Positions 15,718-25,710 are shown, counted from the stretch's first letter. The stretch: 64,000 nt of DNA from Corallococcus sp. EGB (GCF_019968905.1 NZ_CP079946.1:7351356-7415355), one strand, 5' to 3'. Notes: generated by a model from the letters alone, not told the origin. Numbers and translations: made by a program.

Positions 15718-17000
15718 CCCGCGAGCGTCCTTGCCGGATCCGTGGCGGCGGCGCGGCGGCTGGGGAAGTAGGCCCCGGCGAGCGCGGCGAAGAGGCCCAG
15801 GAGCACACCGCCCAGGATCACGGCGACCGGGAACGAGAAGAAGCTCTCTGGCTTGAAGGGGAAGTTGGGCAGGTAGCCCGCCGCCAGCCTGTCCACGACC
15901 AGGGCCAGCACCAGCGCCGCCGCCGTGCCCGCCGCGCCGCCCAGCACGCCCACCACGCCGGCCTCCGCCAGCACGATGGCGCGCACGTCCGAGCGCGAGG
16001 CGCCCACCGCCTGCATCACGCCAATCTCCCGGGCCCGCGCGCGCACGGAGGAGGACATCGCGTGGGCGATGTTCACCGCGGCCAGCACGCAGATGAGGAT
16101 GGAGAGCAGCGCCAGCGCGGACGTGGTGAGCGCCACCGCGGCGCCCGCGTTCTCCGCCAGCCGGCGCTCCTGATCATCGATCTCGAAGCCCATCCCCTTC
16201 ACCGCCTCCACCAGCTCCGGGACGCGCGAGGGGTCCGCCGCCACCAGCGTGACGCCGGAGTAGGTGTCCGCGTCCGCGCCGGACGCGCGGTTGATGCGCA
16301 CCGCGGTGTCCAGCGGGAGGGTGATGCCCGCGAACATGGCCCGGTCGGACGCGCCCACCACCTGCGCCTGCTGCGTGGTGCTGGGCCCGCCGGACGTGGC
16401 CGCCACGTAGGAGCGGTTGAACTCCACCGGGAAGCCGAAGCCGATGAGCATCTCCGCGGACAGCTGCGGCAGCTTGCGCGCGGGCGCGAACGTCTTGTTG
16501 TACAGCTCCAACAGGCGCGTGGAGATGAGCGCGGGGATGGCCTTGCCCTCCCCCGGGTCCTTGAAGTCCCGGGCCTCCGGCAGCCCGATGTCCCTCTGGA
16601 TGAGGCCGGGGTCCACGCCCACCGCGAGCACCTCCATGCCCATGCGCAGGCGCGAGCCGAAGAAGGTGCCGTCGTAGCGCGTGACGGCCGGCACGCGGAC
16701 GTTCATCTTCCGGTATGTCGCCTCCACACCGGGCAGCGCAGCCAGGCGCTCCACCGCGGCCGCGTCCAGCTTGCCGCCGCCCAGCAGGCCCAGCGACACC
16801 GCCGGCGGAACCACGTCCACCAGCTTCGAGTCCGTGGGGAAGATGCGCTCGCGGATGACGCGCCCCACGCCCAGGCCCAGGCCCACGAAGAAGACCAGCG
16901 CGCCCACGCCCATGGCCACGCCGAAGGCGGAGAAGAAGGCGCCCCGGCGCTCGCGCGCGAGGGACAACCTCACCAGTCGCGACAGCGCGTCGAACCTCAC
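15714..17000 (-). CDS. MacB/FtsX-type ABC transporter permease
   Basis: A 428-residue permease with MacB/LolC topology: one N-terminal helix (AFFSAFGVAMGVGALVFFVG), a large periplasmic core domain (about 45-295), then three helices (ALALLSILICVLAAVNIAHA, a segment in GVVGVLGGAAGTAAALVLAL, and FPVAVILGGVLLGLFAALAG). The cytoplasmic loop motif REIGVMQAVGASRSDVRAIV is diagnostic of the FtsX domain. The end SRRAAATDPARTLAG is also typical. Such permeases act by mechanotransmission on envelope substrates, for example lipoprotein release or export. The larger open frame reaches 17867, but GTG 17000 is chosen because it overlaps the ATPase stop by four bases (GTGA) and begins the conserved VRFDALSRLV segment. 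Confidence 0.9.
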   Translation of the reverse strand: MRFDALSRLVRLSLARERRGAFFSAFGVAMGVGALVFFVGLGLGVGRVIRERIFPTDSKLVDVVPPAVSLGLLGGGKLDAAAVERLAALPGVEATYRKMNVRVPAVTRYDGTFFGSRLRMGMEVLAVGVDPGLIQRDIGLPEARDFKDPGEGKAIPALISTRLLELYNKTFAPARKLPQLSAEMLIGFGFPVEFNRSYVAATSGGPSTTQQAQVVGASDRAMFAGITLPLDTAVRINRASGADADTYSGVTLVAADPSRVPELVEAVKGMGFEIDDQERRLAENAGAAVALTTSALALLSILICVLAAVNIAHAMSSSVRARAREIGVMQAVGASRSDVRAIVLAEAGVVGVLGGAAGTAAALVLALVVDRLAAGYLPNFPFKPESFFSFPVAVILGGVLLGLFAALAGAYFPSRRAAATDPARTLAG

Positions 17001-17701
17001 GGGGCACCTCGCGGCGTGAGGGGCGAGGGCGCGGGGGACTCCTCCACCAGCCGCGCGTCCTTGAGCCGCAGCACCCGGCGCGCCACCGCGCTCATCCGCT
17101 CCTCGTGGGTGACGGTCAGCACCGTGAGCCCTTCCTTGTGCAGCTCCTGGAAGAGCTGGATGACGCCCGCGCCCGTGGCCGCGTCCAGGTTGCCCGTGGG
17201 CTCGTCGCACAACAGCAGCTTCGGGCCGCCGAAGAGCGCACGCGCGATGGCCACGCGCTGGCGCTCGCCGCCGGACAGCCGCACCGGCGCGCGGTCCTGC
17301 TTGGCGCCCAGGCCCACGCGCTCCAGCAACTGGCTCGCGCGCTTGCGCCCGTCCGCCGTGGCCGGGCCGAAGTGCGACGGCAGGAGCACGTTCTCCAGCG
17401 CGGACAGGTTGGGGATGAGGTGGAAGGACTGGAAGACGAAGCCCACGTGCGTGTTGCGGAAGTGCGCCAGCGCCTTGTCGCCCAGGCCGGTGAGCTTCAC
17501 GCCGCCCACCTCCACCTGCCCCTGGTAGTGCACGTCCAGGCCGCCCAAGAGGTGCAGCAGCGTGGACTTGCCGCTGCCGGACGCGCCCACCACCGCGACG
17601 AAGTCCCCGGCCTCCACGTCCAGGGACACGCCGTCGAGGACGCGCACGCGCGCGCCCTCGCCGTCCTCGTACTCCTTCACGACATCGCGCGCGTGGATCA
17701 A
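16997..17701 (-). CDS. LolD/MacB-type ABC transporter ATPase
   Basis: A 234-residue ATPase with all functional motifs: Walker A GASGSGKST, Q-loop VFQSFHLIPNL, signature LSGGERQRVAIARAL, Walker B LLLCDEPTGNLD and switch TVTHEE. The sequence is of the type that drives FtsX-fold permeases (LolCDE, MacAB, FtsEX). The gene overlaps its neighbours by four bases on both sides (ATGA with the lipoprotein gene upstream, GTGA with the permease downstream), so expression is strictly coupled. The complex should sit at the inner membrane; the cargo is unknown. Confidence 0.93.
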   Translation of the reverse strand: MIHARDVVKEYEDGEGARVRVLDGVSLDVEAGDFVAVVGASGSGKSTLLHLLGGLDVHYQGQVEVGGVKLTGLGDKALAHFRNTHVGFVFQSFHLIPNLSALENVLLPSHFGPATADGRKRASQLLERVGLGAKQDRAPVRLSGGERQRVAIARALFGGPKLLLCDEPTGNLDAATGAGVIQLFQELHKEGLTVLTVTHEERMSAVARRVLRLKDARLVEESPAPSPLTPRGAP

Positions 17702-19347
17702 GGCGTGGCCGGGGTGGTCGTGGTGGCGGCGGGCGCCGGGGTGAGCCGCAGGGAGACTTCCGCCTGGAGCGCCTTGTCCTTGCGCGACAGGGCCAGCGTG
17801 ACGGCGCGCAGGTCATCCGTGGCGTCCAGCCAGCGCACGGTGGTGGCCTTGATGGCGAAGCCGCCAATGCCCCACGCGGCGGACGGCAGCGCCTTCACCG
17901 CGTCCGACAGCCGGCGCAGGTCCAGGAGCACCACCAGCGCGGCGTCCTTGCCCACGGCCTTCAGGTCCTCGGACACGGGGCCCGCGCCCGCCGGCTGCGT
18001 CAGCGCGGCCAGGGTGGACTCCAGCCGCGACCTCGGCGCCGCGAGCACCAGCTTGCCGTCCTTGGACAGCGCGAAGTGCGCGCCCTCGCCCGCGCGGTAC
18101 GACGTGAGGTACGCCTTCTGGCCGTTCAGGTCCGCGGCCTCCACCTTCGCGCCGAAGCCGCCCGCGAAGCCGGGCACCTTTTCCAACGAGGCCTGCCCCT
18201 TTGCCGCGTCCTTCACCTCCGCGAGCGCCACCAGGTTGACGAAGCGGAAGGGGTTGGTGCGCCGCAGGTCCAGGTCCGGCATGCCCGAGGACAGGTTGAC
18301 GTTGGGCGCCAGCGACAGCGCGAGCACCTGGCCCGGCTTGAGGTTGTCCAGCACCTCTGTCTTCACGTTGAAGCCCGCCTCCTGCACCGCGCGCGTCACC
18401 TGCGAGCCGGCGAGGTACGGCCACACGCCGTCCAATTGCGCGGGGTCACCGCGGAAGCGCGCCACGAGGAAGGCGTCCTGCGGCAGCCAGCCCGTGAGCG
18501 CCTCAGCGCCCCTGGGCTCCAGCGCCGCGAGCGACGCCTGCGTGTCCGGCCACGGCGCGTCCGCGCGCAGCGTGACCGCGCGCTCCTCGATGTGGCCCGT
18601 GAGGGTGATGCCCTGCACGCTGCCCGCGGGCAAGAGGCCCATGCCGCCCGGCAGCCACACGTGGAAGTCGCGGTCGCCGGAGAGCCGCTTGAGGGAGTCC
18701 TCCAGCACCGGCTCCTTCGCCAGCGACTGCTCCTCCGGCAGCGCCGCCAGCTCCGTCAGCCGCGACACCGCCGCGCCCGCGGACATGAGCACCAGGTCGT
18801 GCTTGAGGAAGAGCATGCCCAGCAGGGGCTCCGTGGAGCCCGGGCGGTTGAAGGTGACGAGCCGCCCGGCGTCCACCTTCGCGTCCTTCTCCTCCGTCGC
18901 GCCCAGGCGCGTGCGGGCGAAGGTGCCGAAGGTCGTCTTCAGCTTGTCCGCGTCCTTCACGCCCAGCACGGACACCGCCTGCGTGCCGCCGAGGAAGGCC
19001 GCGCCCGCGCCGCGCTTCGGGTCGATGCCCGCGTCCTCCAGCGCCTTCCTGCTGCGCAGGTCCACGCCCACCTGCCGCATCACCGCGGACACGTAGCGCT
19101 CCGCGGAGGAGAAGTTCTGCAGCTGCGCGACGAACGTGGCCACCTTGAGGTTCTGGAAGCGCGCGAGCTTCTCGCCCAGCGTGCCCAGGTCATCGATGAC
19201 GACGGCCGCCTGCGCGCTGCGCGGCAGGTAGCGCGACACGCCCCGGGGCGAATCCGCGGGCCCCGCCGCCTCCTTCCCGCAGCGCGAGCAGCCGGCGAAC
19301 ACGACCAAGAGCAGGAGCAACGGGAGGAACCCAACTCGGCGGAGCAT
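17698..19347 (-). CDS. Large lipoprotein of unknown function, first gene of the ABC operon
   Basis: A 549-residue lipoprotein: [20 protein letters not shown] gives lipidated Cys20 and is followed by a short SRCGKE segment. The mature part has repeated alpha/beta units of a DUF3352-like kind ([20 protein letters not shown] near 50 and related [18 protein letters not shown] near 430), which may be an internal duplication. No catalytic motif was seen. It heads the four-gene ABC operon and overlaps the ATPase gene by four bases (ATGA). A periplasmic partner or cargo receptor for the MacB-like transporter is a reasonable inference. ATG 19347 was chosen over the longer frame (to 19383) because it starts the lipoprotein signal. 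Confidence 0.75.
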   Translation of the reverse strand: MLRRVGFLPLLLLLVVFAGCSRCGKEAAGPADSPRGVSRYLPRSAQAAVVIDDLGTLGEKLARFQNLKVATFVAQLQNFSSAERYVSAVMRQVGVDLRSRKALEDAGIDPKRGAGAAFLGGTQAVSVLGVKDADKLKTTFGTFARTRLGATEEKDAKVDAGRLVTFNRPGSTEPLLGMLFLKHDLVLMSAGAAVSRLTELAALPEEQSLAKEPVLEDSLKRLSGDRDFHVWLPGGMGLLPAGSVQGITLTGHIEERAVTLRADAPWPDTQASLAALEPRGAEALTGWLPQDAFLVARFRGDPAQLDGVWPYLAGSQVTRAVQEAGFNVKTEVLDNLKPGQVLALSLAPNVNLSSGMPDLDLRRTNPFRFVNLVALAEVKDAAKGQASLEKVPGFAGGFGAKVEAADLNGQKAYLTSYRAGEGAHFALSKDGKLVLAAPRSRLESTLAALTQPAGAGPVSEDLKAVGKDAALVVLLDLRRLSDAVKALPSAAWGIGGFAIKATTVRWLDATDDLRAVTLALSRKDKALQAEVSLRLTPAPAATTTTPATP

Positions 19348-19468
19348 GGGCGTCAGGACAGGATGCCTTCGGCGGAGAGTCAATCTATTCGTGCGCCGTC
19401 ACCGTCGCTTGCCACGGCCGCAAGGTGCCACGGTGAACAGGTGCCCGCCGTCCGGGCCCGTGCCTGCT

Positions 19469-20275
19469 CTACCGCACGCGGGTGCCGCCGTGCGGCAGGG
19501 GCGCGGAGGTCTCCTCGGTGAAGTCGAGGAAGCGCTCCATCTGGCGCACCGTCTCGTCCGTGGCCTCCGTCTCCGCGGAGAGCACGTCCAGCTGCCGGTT
19601 GACGCTCTCCGGGTCGCGGATGGCGATGGACTGCTCATGCGTCAGCCGCATCAGGTCCTCGATGCCCGCCAGCTGGTGGCTCACCACCTCGCGGCTCTCG
19701 CCCGCCTGCTCGAAGCGCATCAGGCGCTTGCGCAGGATCTCCACGCGCTTGCCCTTCACGTCCTTGAGGCGCGGGTTGGCCTCCTGCTCGACCTCCGCCT
19801 CCAGCGCCGTCACCTCGGAGGTGAGGTGCTCCCGGTCGGACCCGCTGAGGTACGTGCGGTACTGGTTGAGCGCGGAGATGAGCCGCAAGAAGGACGTGAG
19901 CAGCGCGTCCAGCTTGGGTTCGCTGTCCGCCACCAGCACGCGCCCGCCGGGCAGCTTGCGGTAGTTGGCCAGGATCTTTTCCTTCAGCCCCACCAGCTGC
20001 TGGTAGTGGTCGCGCTGGGACGGCGCCAGGTCCGCGAGCAGCGCGTCCACCGCCGCGCGCGCCGCCTCCGGGTCGTCCGGCTGCTGCGCCCGCACCGCGC
20101 GCTGGAAGCGCTTCATGGACGACACGACGGCCAGGTAGACGCCCTCCACGCCCAGCGCCACCATCATGGGCAGCGGCTCCTGCGTCACGGCGCTGGACAT
20201 GGCCGCCGTCGTCAGCCCCACCAGGTTGGCCGGCAGGAGGAACGCGGCCTTGATGTAGTTCGGTGTCTTCGCCAC
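19469..20275 (-). CDS. Membrane-anchored coiled-coil protein in the pspA operon
   Basis: A 268-residue protein of unknown family. Residues about 8-55 include two hydrophobic stretches ([34 protein letters not shown]). The remainder is highly charged and helical, with heptad-like segments ([57 protein letters not shown]) predicted to form coiled coils. The start is GTG with AAGGGAG about six bases upstream. It is the third gene of the operon pspA, substrate-binding protein, this gene, with 30 bases to the preceding gene. A role in membrane-stress sensing or PspA recruitment is inferred from context only. Confidence 0.72.
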   Translation of the reverse strand: MAKTPNYIKAAFLLPANLVGLTTAAMSSAVTQEPLPMMVALGVEGVYLAVVSSMKRFQRAVRAQQPDDPEAARAAVDALLADLAPSQRDHYQQLVGLKEKILANYRKLPGGRVLVADSEPKLDALLTSFLRLISALNQYRTYLSGSDREHLTSEVTALEAEVEQEANPRLKDVKGKRVEILRKRLMRFEQAGESREVVSHQLAGIEDLMRLTHEQSIAIRDPESVNRQLDVLSAETEATDETVRQMERFLDFTEETSAPLPHGGTRVR

Positions 20276-20305
20276 GTCCGACTCCCTTGCCTCTTGGGGC
20301 CCCTG

Positions 20306-21493
20306 TCAGGGCCCCCGCGCCTCGGAGACGTACTTCAGCGCGCCCAGGTCCCGCGTGTCCTCCGCCGGTGGGGGCGCCGTCCCGCGCTTGAGCTTCTGGA
20401 AGAGCGCCGCGGCGCTCTGGAAGAGCTCGTCATAGGTAACCGGCGCCTCGCCGGAAAGTCCGAAGAAGGCCCGATTGTCCGCCAGCGTCGCGGGCGGAGC
20501 GCTGCGGATGGCCTCCGTGGGGTCGCCCAGGTAGGGCGCCACCTCGCCCAGCAGCCGCGCGCCGGCCGCCGGGTCCTTGAGCACGCCCTGCCCCGCGTCC
20601 AACAGCCCCCGCAGCACCCGCCGCACCGCGTCCGGGTAGCGCGCCGCGAAGTCGCCCCGGGCCACCAGCACCGTGGCCAGCAGGTGCGGGGCGTCCGCGG
20701 TGGTGGCCAGCACCTTGCCGCCCCGGTCGCGCGCCGCCAGCTCCACGTCGCCCCACAGCCCCACCACCACGTCCGCCCGCCCCTCCCGCAGGGCCCGGCC
20801 GGCGTCCAGCGTGGAGGGCAGCTCCACCCAGCGCACGTCACTGGTGCGCAGCCCCGCCCGGGCCAGCACCCACAGCGCGAAGTAGTGCGACGAGCCGCCC
20901 GGATACACGCCCACCCGCTTGCCGCGCAGGCTGGCCAGGTCCGCCACGCCCACCGCCGCCATGGCCTCCTGGCCCCGGCTGCGCCCCACGAGCATCACCG
21001 TGCGCGGCGCCGCGTCCCTCAGCGTGGGCGCCCAGGACGCGAGCCGGTCCACCGACAGGGCCGCCATGTCCACGCCGCCGTTCTCCGCGCCCACGGACAG
21101 GGCCTGCTTGAGCTCCTCCTCGCGCGCGAAGAGCACCGCGCGGGCGTCCAGCGCGTAGGCCGTCTTGAGCAGGCCCTGCGCGGCGCCGGGAGGCGTGCTG
21201 GGATTGTCCAGGGTGGTGGCGCCGCCGGTGGCAACGAGCAGCGCGGAGGCCGAACCGCGCGGGGTGAACCCGATGAGCACGGGCCGGAGCGGCACCGACG
21301 CCACGTCCGCCACCGGGGCCGCGACGCCCGCCGGGAAGTCGCCCGGGGACAGCCGCACCGCTTCACGGGTGGAGGGGAAGAAGCGCGCCTGCAGGCGGTC
21401 GAGGTAGCCCGCCCGCGAGGCGAACACGTACCCCGCGCCCAGGACACAGAGCGCGAGGAAGAGAAAGAGGCCGGGTCCGCGGTGCAGCTTCAT
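20306..21493 (-). CDS. NMT1/ThiY-like periplasmic substrate-binding protein
   Basis: A 395-residue protein with an N-terminal hydrophobic segment lacking a lipobox ([20 protein letters not shown]), so it may remain membrane-anchored. The mature part matches NMT1/SsuA-type binding proteins: an N-terminal [19 protein letters not shown] strand region, [58 protein letters not shown] and [20 protein letters not shown]. No ABC permease or ATPase for such substrates lies nearby; instead the gene is between pspA and a coiled-coil membrane protein. It may therefore act as a ligand sensor for the PspA system rather than for uptake. That is inference. Confidence 0.8.
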   Translation of the reverse strand: MKLHRGPGLFLFLALCVLGAGYVFASRAGYLDRLQARFFPSTREAVRLSPGDFPAGVAAPVADVASVPLRPVLIGFTPRGSASALLVATGGATTLDNPSTPPGAAQGLLKTAYALDARAVLFAREEELKQALSVGAENGGVDMAALSVDRLASWAPTLRDAAPRTVMLVGRSRGQEAMAAVGVADLASLRGKRVGVYPGGSSHYFALWVLARAGLRTSDVRWVELPSTLDAGRALREGRADVVVGLWGDVELAARDRGGKVLATTADAPHLLATVLVARGDFAARYPDAVRRVLRGLLDAGQGVLKDPAAGARLLGEVAPYLGDPTEAIRSAPPATLADNRAFFGLSGEAPVTYDELFQSAAALFQKLKRGTAPPPAEDTRDLGALKYVSEARGP

Positions 21494-21526
21494 CCGTGTG
21501 CGCCGGCCCCTTTCATGGGGGAAGAC

Positions 21527-22264
21527 CTACTTGATCTCCACCTTCTTGCCGATGGTCTTTTCCGGACCCGCCCCCACGTCCGACACGGGCGCGGGGCTGT
21601 CCAGCAGGCCCATCTCCATCTTCATCTGCTTCACCAGCTCGTTGGCCTGGAGCTTCTCGGCCTCTTCTTCAATGAGCGCGCCCTGGTGGTCCACCGTGTC
21701 GAGCGCCATCTGCATGCGCGCCTCGTTGATGGCCGTCTTCTCCTGCACCTTGCGCAGCATCTCGTCGTGCGTGGAGTCCACGCCCGCCACGGTGAAGGAC
21801 TCCATCGTGTCGGCGACCTTCGCCTGCCACTTGGCGCGGCGCGCGTCCCGGATGGCGTTCATCGCCTCGTGGGTCTTCTTGTCCTTCTCGCGCATGAACG
21901 CCTTCTTGACGTTCAGCGCCTTCTCGTAGGCCTGCTTGGCGATCTCCAGCTGCTGCTCGTTGCGGGCGAGCGCCTCCTTCTCCGCCTGCAGCTTGGTCGC
22001 GTAGGTGCCGGCCAGGTCGTCGCGGCCCGCCTGGATGGCGGCCTTCACCTTGGCGGTCAGCTCGCGCACGTCCTGCTGGTACTTCTGGTTCTCCTTCTCG
22101 AGCAGGGTCACGTTCGCCCGGACCATGGCGATGGACTCGTTCATCTTGGGGACCTGATCATTCAGGTCGCGGATGTTCTGCTCGAGGATCAGCTCCGGGT
22201 CCTCGATGGAGGAGACGAAGAAGCCCGCGAAGCTCCGCATCGCTCTCTTGAATCGCTGCCACAT
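21527..22264 (-). CDS. pspA: PspA/IM30 family membrane-stress protein
   Basis: A 245-residue all-helical protein with the PspA/Vipp1 signature: N-terminal amphipathic helix [20 protein letters not shown], then [20 protein letters not shown], a long coiled coil ([20 protein letters not shown]) and [15 protein letters not shown]. The acidic Ala/Pro tail ends in [13 protein letters not shown]. PspA proteins oligomerise on damaged inner membrane and support proton impermeability. ATG 22264 was chosen over ATG 22276 because GGAGGTGAGAG lies at ideal distance before it. It heads a three-gene operon with a substrate-binding protein and a coiled-coil membrane protein. The 283-base space to the divergent kinase gene holds the control region. 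No PspF-like activator is visible. Confidence 0.88.
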   Translation of the reverse strand: MWQRFKRAMRSFAGFFVSSIEDPELILEQNIRDLNDQVPKMNESIAMVRANVTLLEKENQKYQQDVRELTAKVKAAIQAGRDDLAGTYATKLQAEKEALARNEQQLEIAKQAYEKALNVKKAFMREKDKKTHEAMNAIRDARRAKWQAKVADTMESFTVAGVDSTHDEMLRKVQEKTAINEARMQMALDTVDHQGALIEEEAEKLQANELVKQMKMEMGLLDSPAPVSDVGAGPEKTIGKKVEIK

Positions 22265-22547
22265 GTCGGCTCTCACCTCCGCCTGTGCGTAATGCCAGCC
22301 ACCTTACACGAACTCCGACGCCCACAAGCATCCGGCCGCGAGGCGCGTGTCATCGTGACTACGCCCGCCCGGAGCGGATGATTGCCCGCGGAAGGCCCTC
22401 CGCCCGCCAGTCTGGCCGGGTTCAGGGCCACCGGGCGGCACCCATCCGCCACTCCCTGTTCCTTTAGATGGCCACCCGGGGTCGCGAAAGACGTTGTGGC
22501 CATGAACTTGCCGGGTGGGGAGGAAGCGGGGAAAACCAGAGCGTCGC

Positions 22548-23960
22548 ATGGACCCGACCCCTCCCGTTGCCTTTGAAGACGAGCTCGCGCGGGTGGTGTC
22601 CGCCCAACGCCGGCGTGTCCTGGGCGCGGGAGCGGCGGTGCGGCTGGTGGGCACGGTCGTGTTCTTCGCCGTCAGCCTGGGGCTGTGGCTGACGGGCGCC
22701 CGGGACTGGGCGCACTACCCGCCGCTCCTGCTCTGCTACGGCGGCGTGGTGGCCCTGCTCTTCGCGCTGCGCTCCCGGCCGCTGACGCGGCAGCTGGGGG
22801 TCGTGCAGTCCCTGGTGGACGTGGGGCTGGTGTTCGGCCTCCAGCAGTGGGCCCTGCCGGTGTCGCCCTTCCCCGCCGGGGTGGCGGGCTTCAGCCTGGG
22901 GCTGTTCGCGCTGGTGGTGGCGCTCTCCGGGCTGGAGCTGATGCCGTGGCTCGTCTACGGCACGGCGGGCCTGGCGTCGCTGGCCCAGGCCTTCCTCATG
23001 CACCAGGTGGGCGTGGGCCCGGGCGCCATGGTCGTGGCGGCGGTGACGCTGGTGCTGGTGGCGGCGGTGAGCCACTACGGCACCGGGCGGCTGCGGCAGC
23101 TGGCCATGGACCTGTCGCACGCGGAGGTGGCCCGGCAGCTGGAGGCCCGCCGCACCACGGAGGTGGAGGACGCCCACCGCACCATCGAGCGCATGCTGTC
23201 CGAAGCCCGCGCGCGCACCGCCCAGCTGGAGGCGCTCCAGGCCCACCAGGAGCAGCTGATGCAGTTCCTGGTGCATGACCTGCGCTCGCCCCTGTCCGCG
23301 GTGACGCTGTCGCTGTCGTGGATGGAGCAGGAGCTGCCCATCGGCACGCCCATGGTGGAGTCCGTGCGCACGGGCCTGGCCGTCACGGCGCGCCTGGACC
23401 GGATGATCTCCGACCTGCTGGACGTGCCCCGGCTGGAGCAGGGCCGGCTGTCCCCGCGCAAGCAGCCCTTCCCGGTGGCGCCCCTCTTCGACGAGGTCCG
23501 CCGCTCACTGGATGGCGCGGCCCGGCTGCGCAAGATCAAGCTGGAGCTGTCGTGCCCGCCGGGCTTCCAGATGGTGGGCGACGCGGGCCTGCTCATCCGC
23601 GTGGTGGAGAACCTGGCCACCAACGCGCTCCGCTACGCCCCATCCGGCGGGCGGGTGCGCCTGGAGGCGGGCGAGACGGCGGGCGAGCAGTGGCTGGCGG
23701 TGCGCAACGACGGCATCTCCATTCCGCCGGAGGCGCGCGAGTCCCTCTTCGACAAGTACGTGCAGGGCCACCGCGAGAAGGAGGGCCGCCGGGGCTACGG
23801 CCTGGGGCTGTACTTCTCCCGGCTGGCGGCGGAGGCCCACGGCGGCAGGCTGGGCGTGGAGGACTCGGAGGGATGGGCCACGTCCTTCGTGCTGCGGCTG
23901 CCCCGCGCGCAGGCGGCGGCGACGCCGGCCCCGGGTTCGCCGGCCGCGCGGCGCCGCTAG
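22548..23960 (+). CDS. Multi-pass membrane histidine kinase
   Basis: A 470-residue sensor kinase. About six hydrophobic helices fill residues 25-185 without a sizeable periplasmic loop, so the membrane part itself is probably the sensor. A coiled-coil linker leads to the HisKA domain with phospho-acceptor His243 (FLVHDLRSPLSAV). The HATPase domain has an N-box (VVENLATNALRYAPSGG), a G1-like segment (VRNDGISIPPEARESLFDKY) and a G2 box (GRRGYGLGLYFSRLAAEAHG). All catalytic positions look intact. No response regulator is adjacent. ATG 22548 is preferred; an upstream in-frame GTG at 22515 is possible, since the best purine run (GGGGAGGAAG) lies nearer to it. The gene converges on the amidohydrolase gene with a 4-base overlap of their ends. 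Confidence 0.88.
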   Translation: MDPTPPVAFEDELARVVSAQRRRVLGAGAAVRLVGTVVFFAVSLGLWLTGARDWAHYPPLLLCYGGVVALLFALRSRPLTRQLGVVQSLVDVGLVFGLQQWALPVSPFPAGVAGFSLGLFALVVALSGLELMPWLVYGTAGLASLAQAFLMHQVGVGPGAMVVAAVTLVLVAAVSHYGTGRLRQLAMDLSHAEVARQLEARRTTEVEDAHRTIERMLSEARARTAQLEALQAHQEQLMQFLVHDLRSPLSAVTLSLSWMEQELPIGTPMVESVRTGLAVTARLDRMISDLLDVPRLEQGRLSPRKQPFPVAPLFDEVRRSLDGAARLRKIKLELSCPPGFQMVGDAGLLIRVVENLATNALRYAPSGGRVRLEAGETAGEQWLAVRNDGISIPPEARESLFDKYVQGHREKEGRRGYGLGLYFSRLAAEAHGGRLGVEDSEGWATSFVLRLPRAQAAATPAPGSPAARRR

Positions 23961-25294
23961 GAGGCCTGGAGCTTCGCGCGGGCGAAGAGCTTCGTGGCCT
24001 GCGTGCGGGCGTTGGCCAGCACCGCGTGCGCGTCCAGCGTGGTCAGCTCGCCCTCGCGCAGCACCAGCTTGCCGTCGATGAGCACGTGCGACACGTCCGT
24101 GGAGCGCGCCGAGTACACCAGCGGCCCGGTGACGTCCTCCGGCAGCGGGCAGAAGTGGAAGCCGCGCGTGTCCACCACGGTGAGGTCCGCGCGCTTGCCG
24201 ACCTCCACGGAGCCCACCTCGTCCTCCAGGCCCAGGGCGCGCGCGCCGTGCAGCGTGGCCATCTCCAGGACGTGCATGGGCGTCATCGCCACCGGCCCCA
24301 CGCGCGGGTTGTGCAGCACGGACGCGAGCCGGATCTCATGGAACAGGTCCAACGTGTTGTTGCACGGGGCGCCGTCCGCCCCCAGCGCCACGGGGATGCC
24401 GTCCTTCAAGAGCTCCGGCACGCGCGCGTAGCCCGACGCGAGCTTCAGGTTGGAGCCCGGGCAGTGACACACCACCGTGCCGGACTCGCGCAGGAGCCGC
24501 TGCTCCTCGCCCTCCACCCACACGCAGTGGGCCAGCGTGACGTGGCGGCCGGTGAGCCCCAGCCCGTGGAAGAAGGCGATGTTGTCCTGGCCCGTCACCT
24601 GGCGGACCACGTCCGTCTCCGTGCGGTTCTCGCTGGCGTGCGAGTGGATCCGCACGCCCCTCTCACGCGACAGCCGGCCCACCTCGCGCAGCAGCTCCGG
24701 CGAGCAGGACAGGGCGAAGCGCGGCGCGAACGCGTAGCGCAGGCGGTTGTCGTGGGTGCCGTGCCAGCGCTCCATCAGCGCCAGGCTCTCCGACAGCGAG
24801 TCCGCCGTCGTCTCGCGCAGGCCGGGGGGCACCTCCGCGCCAGCGTCCATCATCGCCTTGCCACCGACGAGCCGGAAGCCGCAGTCGCGCGCGGACTCGA
24901 AGACGGCGTCGTAGTGGTGCACGGTGCCCATGTCGAGCGCCGCCGTGGAGCCGGAGCGGATGAGCTCCGCGAAGGTGAGGTCCGCGCTGGCGCGCAGGGA
25001 CGCCGCGTCGTGCGCCGCCTCCATGGGCCAGATGCGCTCCTTCAGCCAGTCCAGCAGCTCCCGCTTGTCCGCGTGGCCGCGGAACAGCGTCTGGCAGGCG
25101 TGCAGGTGGCCGTGGATGAGGCCGGGCATCACCACCTGCCCGGTGAGGTCCAGGACGCGGCGGGCGCCCTTCACCTTCAGGCCGCGGCCCACCTTGGCGA
25201 TGCGCCCGTCCTGCACGAGCACGTCCGTGCGAGGCAGCACCTCGCGGTCGCGGTTCATGGTGACGACAGTGGCGCCAGTGAGAAGCAGGTCCAA
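23957..25294 (-). CDS. Amidohydrolase, nucleoside/nucleobase deaminase type
   Basis: A 445-residue metal-dependent hydrolase of the SAH/5'-deoxyadenosine deaminase - chlorohydrolase group. Metal-binding features are visible: His61 and His63 (MPGLIHGHLH), a His region HSHASENRTE, a further HCVWVEGEEQ and HCPGSNLKLAS, and the catalytic-Asp motif LGADGAPCNNTLD. The C-terminal composite barrel is normal (GSVEVGKRADLTVVD; VLIDGKLVLREGEL). Such enzymes deaminate purine nucleosides or bases to the 6-oxo compound. The neighbouring cytidine deaminase and pyrimidine phosphorylase support a nucleoside-salvage role, but the exact substrate is not determined by sequence. It starts 12 bases after the cdd stop on the same strand. 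Confidence 0.85.
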   Translation of the reverse strand: MDLLLTGATVVTMNRDREVLPRTDVLVQDGRIAKVGRGLKVKGARRVLDLTGQVVMPGLIHGHLHACQTLFRGHADKRELLDWLKERIWPMEAAHDAASLRASADLTFAELIRSGSTAALDMGTVHHYDAVFESARDCGFRLVGGKAMMDAGAEVPPGLRETTADSLSESLALMERWHGTHDNRLRYAFAPRFALSCSPELLREVGRLSRERGVRIHSHASENRTETDVVRQVTGQDNIAFFHGLGLTGRHVTLAHCVWVEGEEQRLLRESGTVVCHCPGSNLKLASGYARVPELLKDGIPVALGADGAPCNNTLDLFHEIRLASVLHNPRVGPVAMTPMHVLEMATLHGARALGLEDEVGSVEVGKRADLTVVDTRGFHFCPLPEDVTGPLVYSARSTDVSHVLIDGKLVLREGELTTLDAHAVLANARTQATKLFARAKLQAS

Positions 25295-25305
25295 GGGAAG
25301 AAGTC

Positions 25306-25710
25306 CTAGAGGAATGAACGGGTGAAGGCGTGGGGCAGCAATTCGCTGAGCGAATAGCGCGCCTCCTGCCCGTTGAGGGTGCGGCTTCGCACCGGAAGGT
25401 CAGGCCCGGCGAACTCCGCCATCACCTGACGGCACATGCCGCACGGGGGACAGGGCTCCGGGGTGTCCACGACGATGGCCACGGCCACCGGCTTCGCGCG
25501 CCCCTGGGCCACGCCCGCGGCGAACGCGTTGCGCTCCGCGCAGACGGTGAGGCCATAGGTGGCGTTCTCCACGTTGCAGCCGGCCACGACGGAGCCGTCC
25601 GCGTACAGCACGGCGGCCCCCACGGGGAACTTCGAGTACGGCACGTGCGCGCGCTGACGCACCCGCTGGGCCTCCTCGAACAACCTCTCCCAGGGAATCT
25701 CGTCCGCCAT
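25306..25710 (-). CDS. cdd: Cytidine deaminase
   Basis: A 134-residue enzyme of normal length for a tetrameric cytidine deaminase. It converts cytidine and deoxycytidine to uridine and deoxyuridine. The zinc site is complete: Cys-Ala-Glu in TVCAERNAF and the paired cysteines of PEPCPPCGMCRQVMAEF. The substrate-binding segment VPYSKFPVGAAVL and NVENATYGL are also standard. ATG 25710 was chosen because GGAGGGCGG sits directly upstream; the open frame extends further only as noncoding translation. It is followed after 12 bases by the amidohydrolase gene and preceded by a PilZ gene, all on the minus strand, near the deoxynucleoside catabolic genes. Confidence 0.95.
   Translation of the reverse strand: MADEIPWERLFEEAQRVRQRAHVPYSKFPVGAAVLYADGSVVAGCNVENATYGLTVCAERNAFAAGVAQGRAKPVAVAIVVDTPEPCPPCGMCRQVMAEFAGPDLPVRSRTLNGQEARYSLSELLPHAFTRSFL

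Noticed and set aside
22270-22310. Possible sigma-54 -24/-12 element before pspA (TGGCTGGCATTACGCA on the minus strand)
   Set aside because: The GG and GC are ten bases apart as required, but the transcript would begin inside or next to the ribosome site, and the -12 half (ACGCA) is poor. No PspF-like activator is visible.
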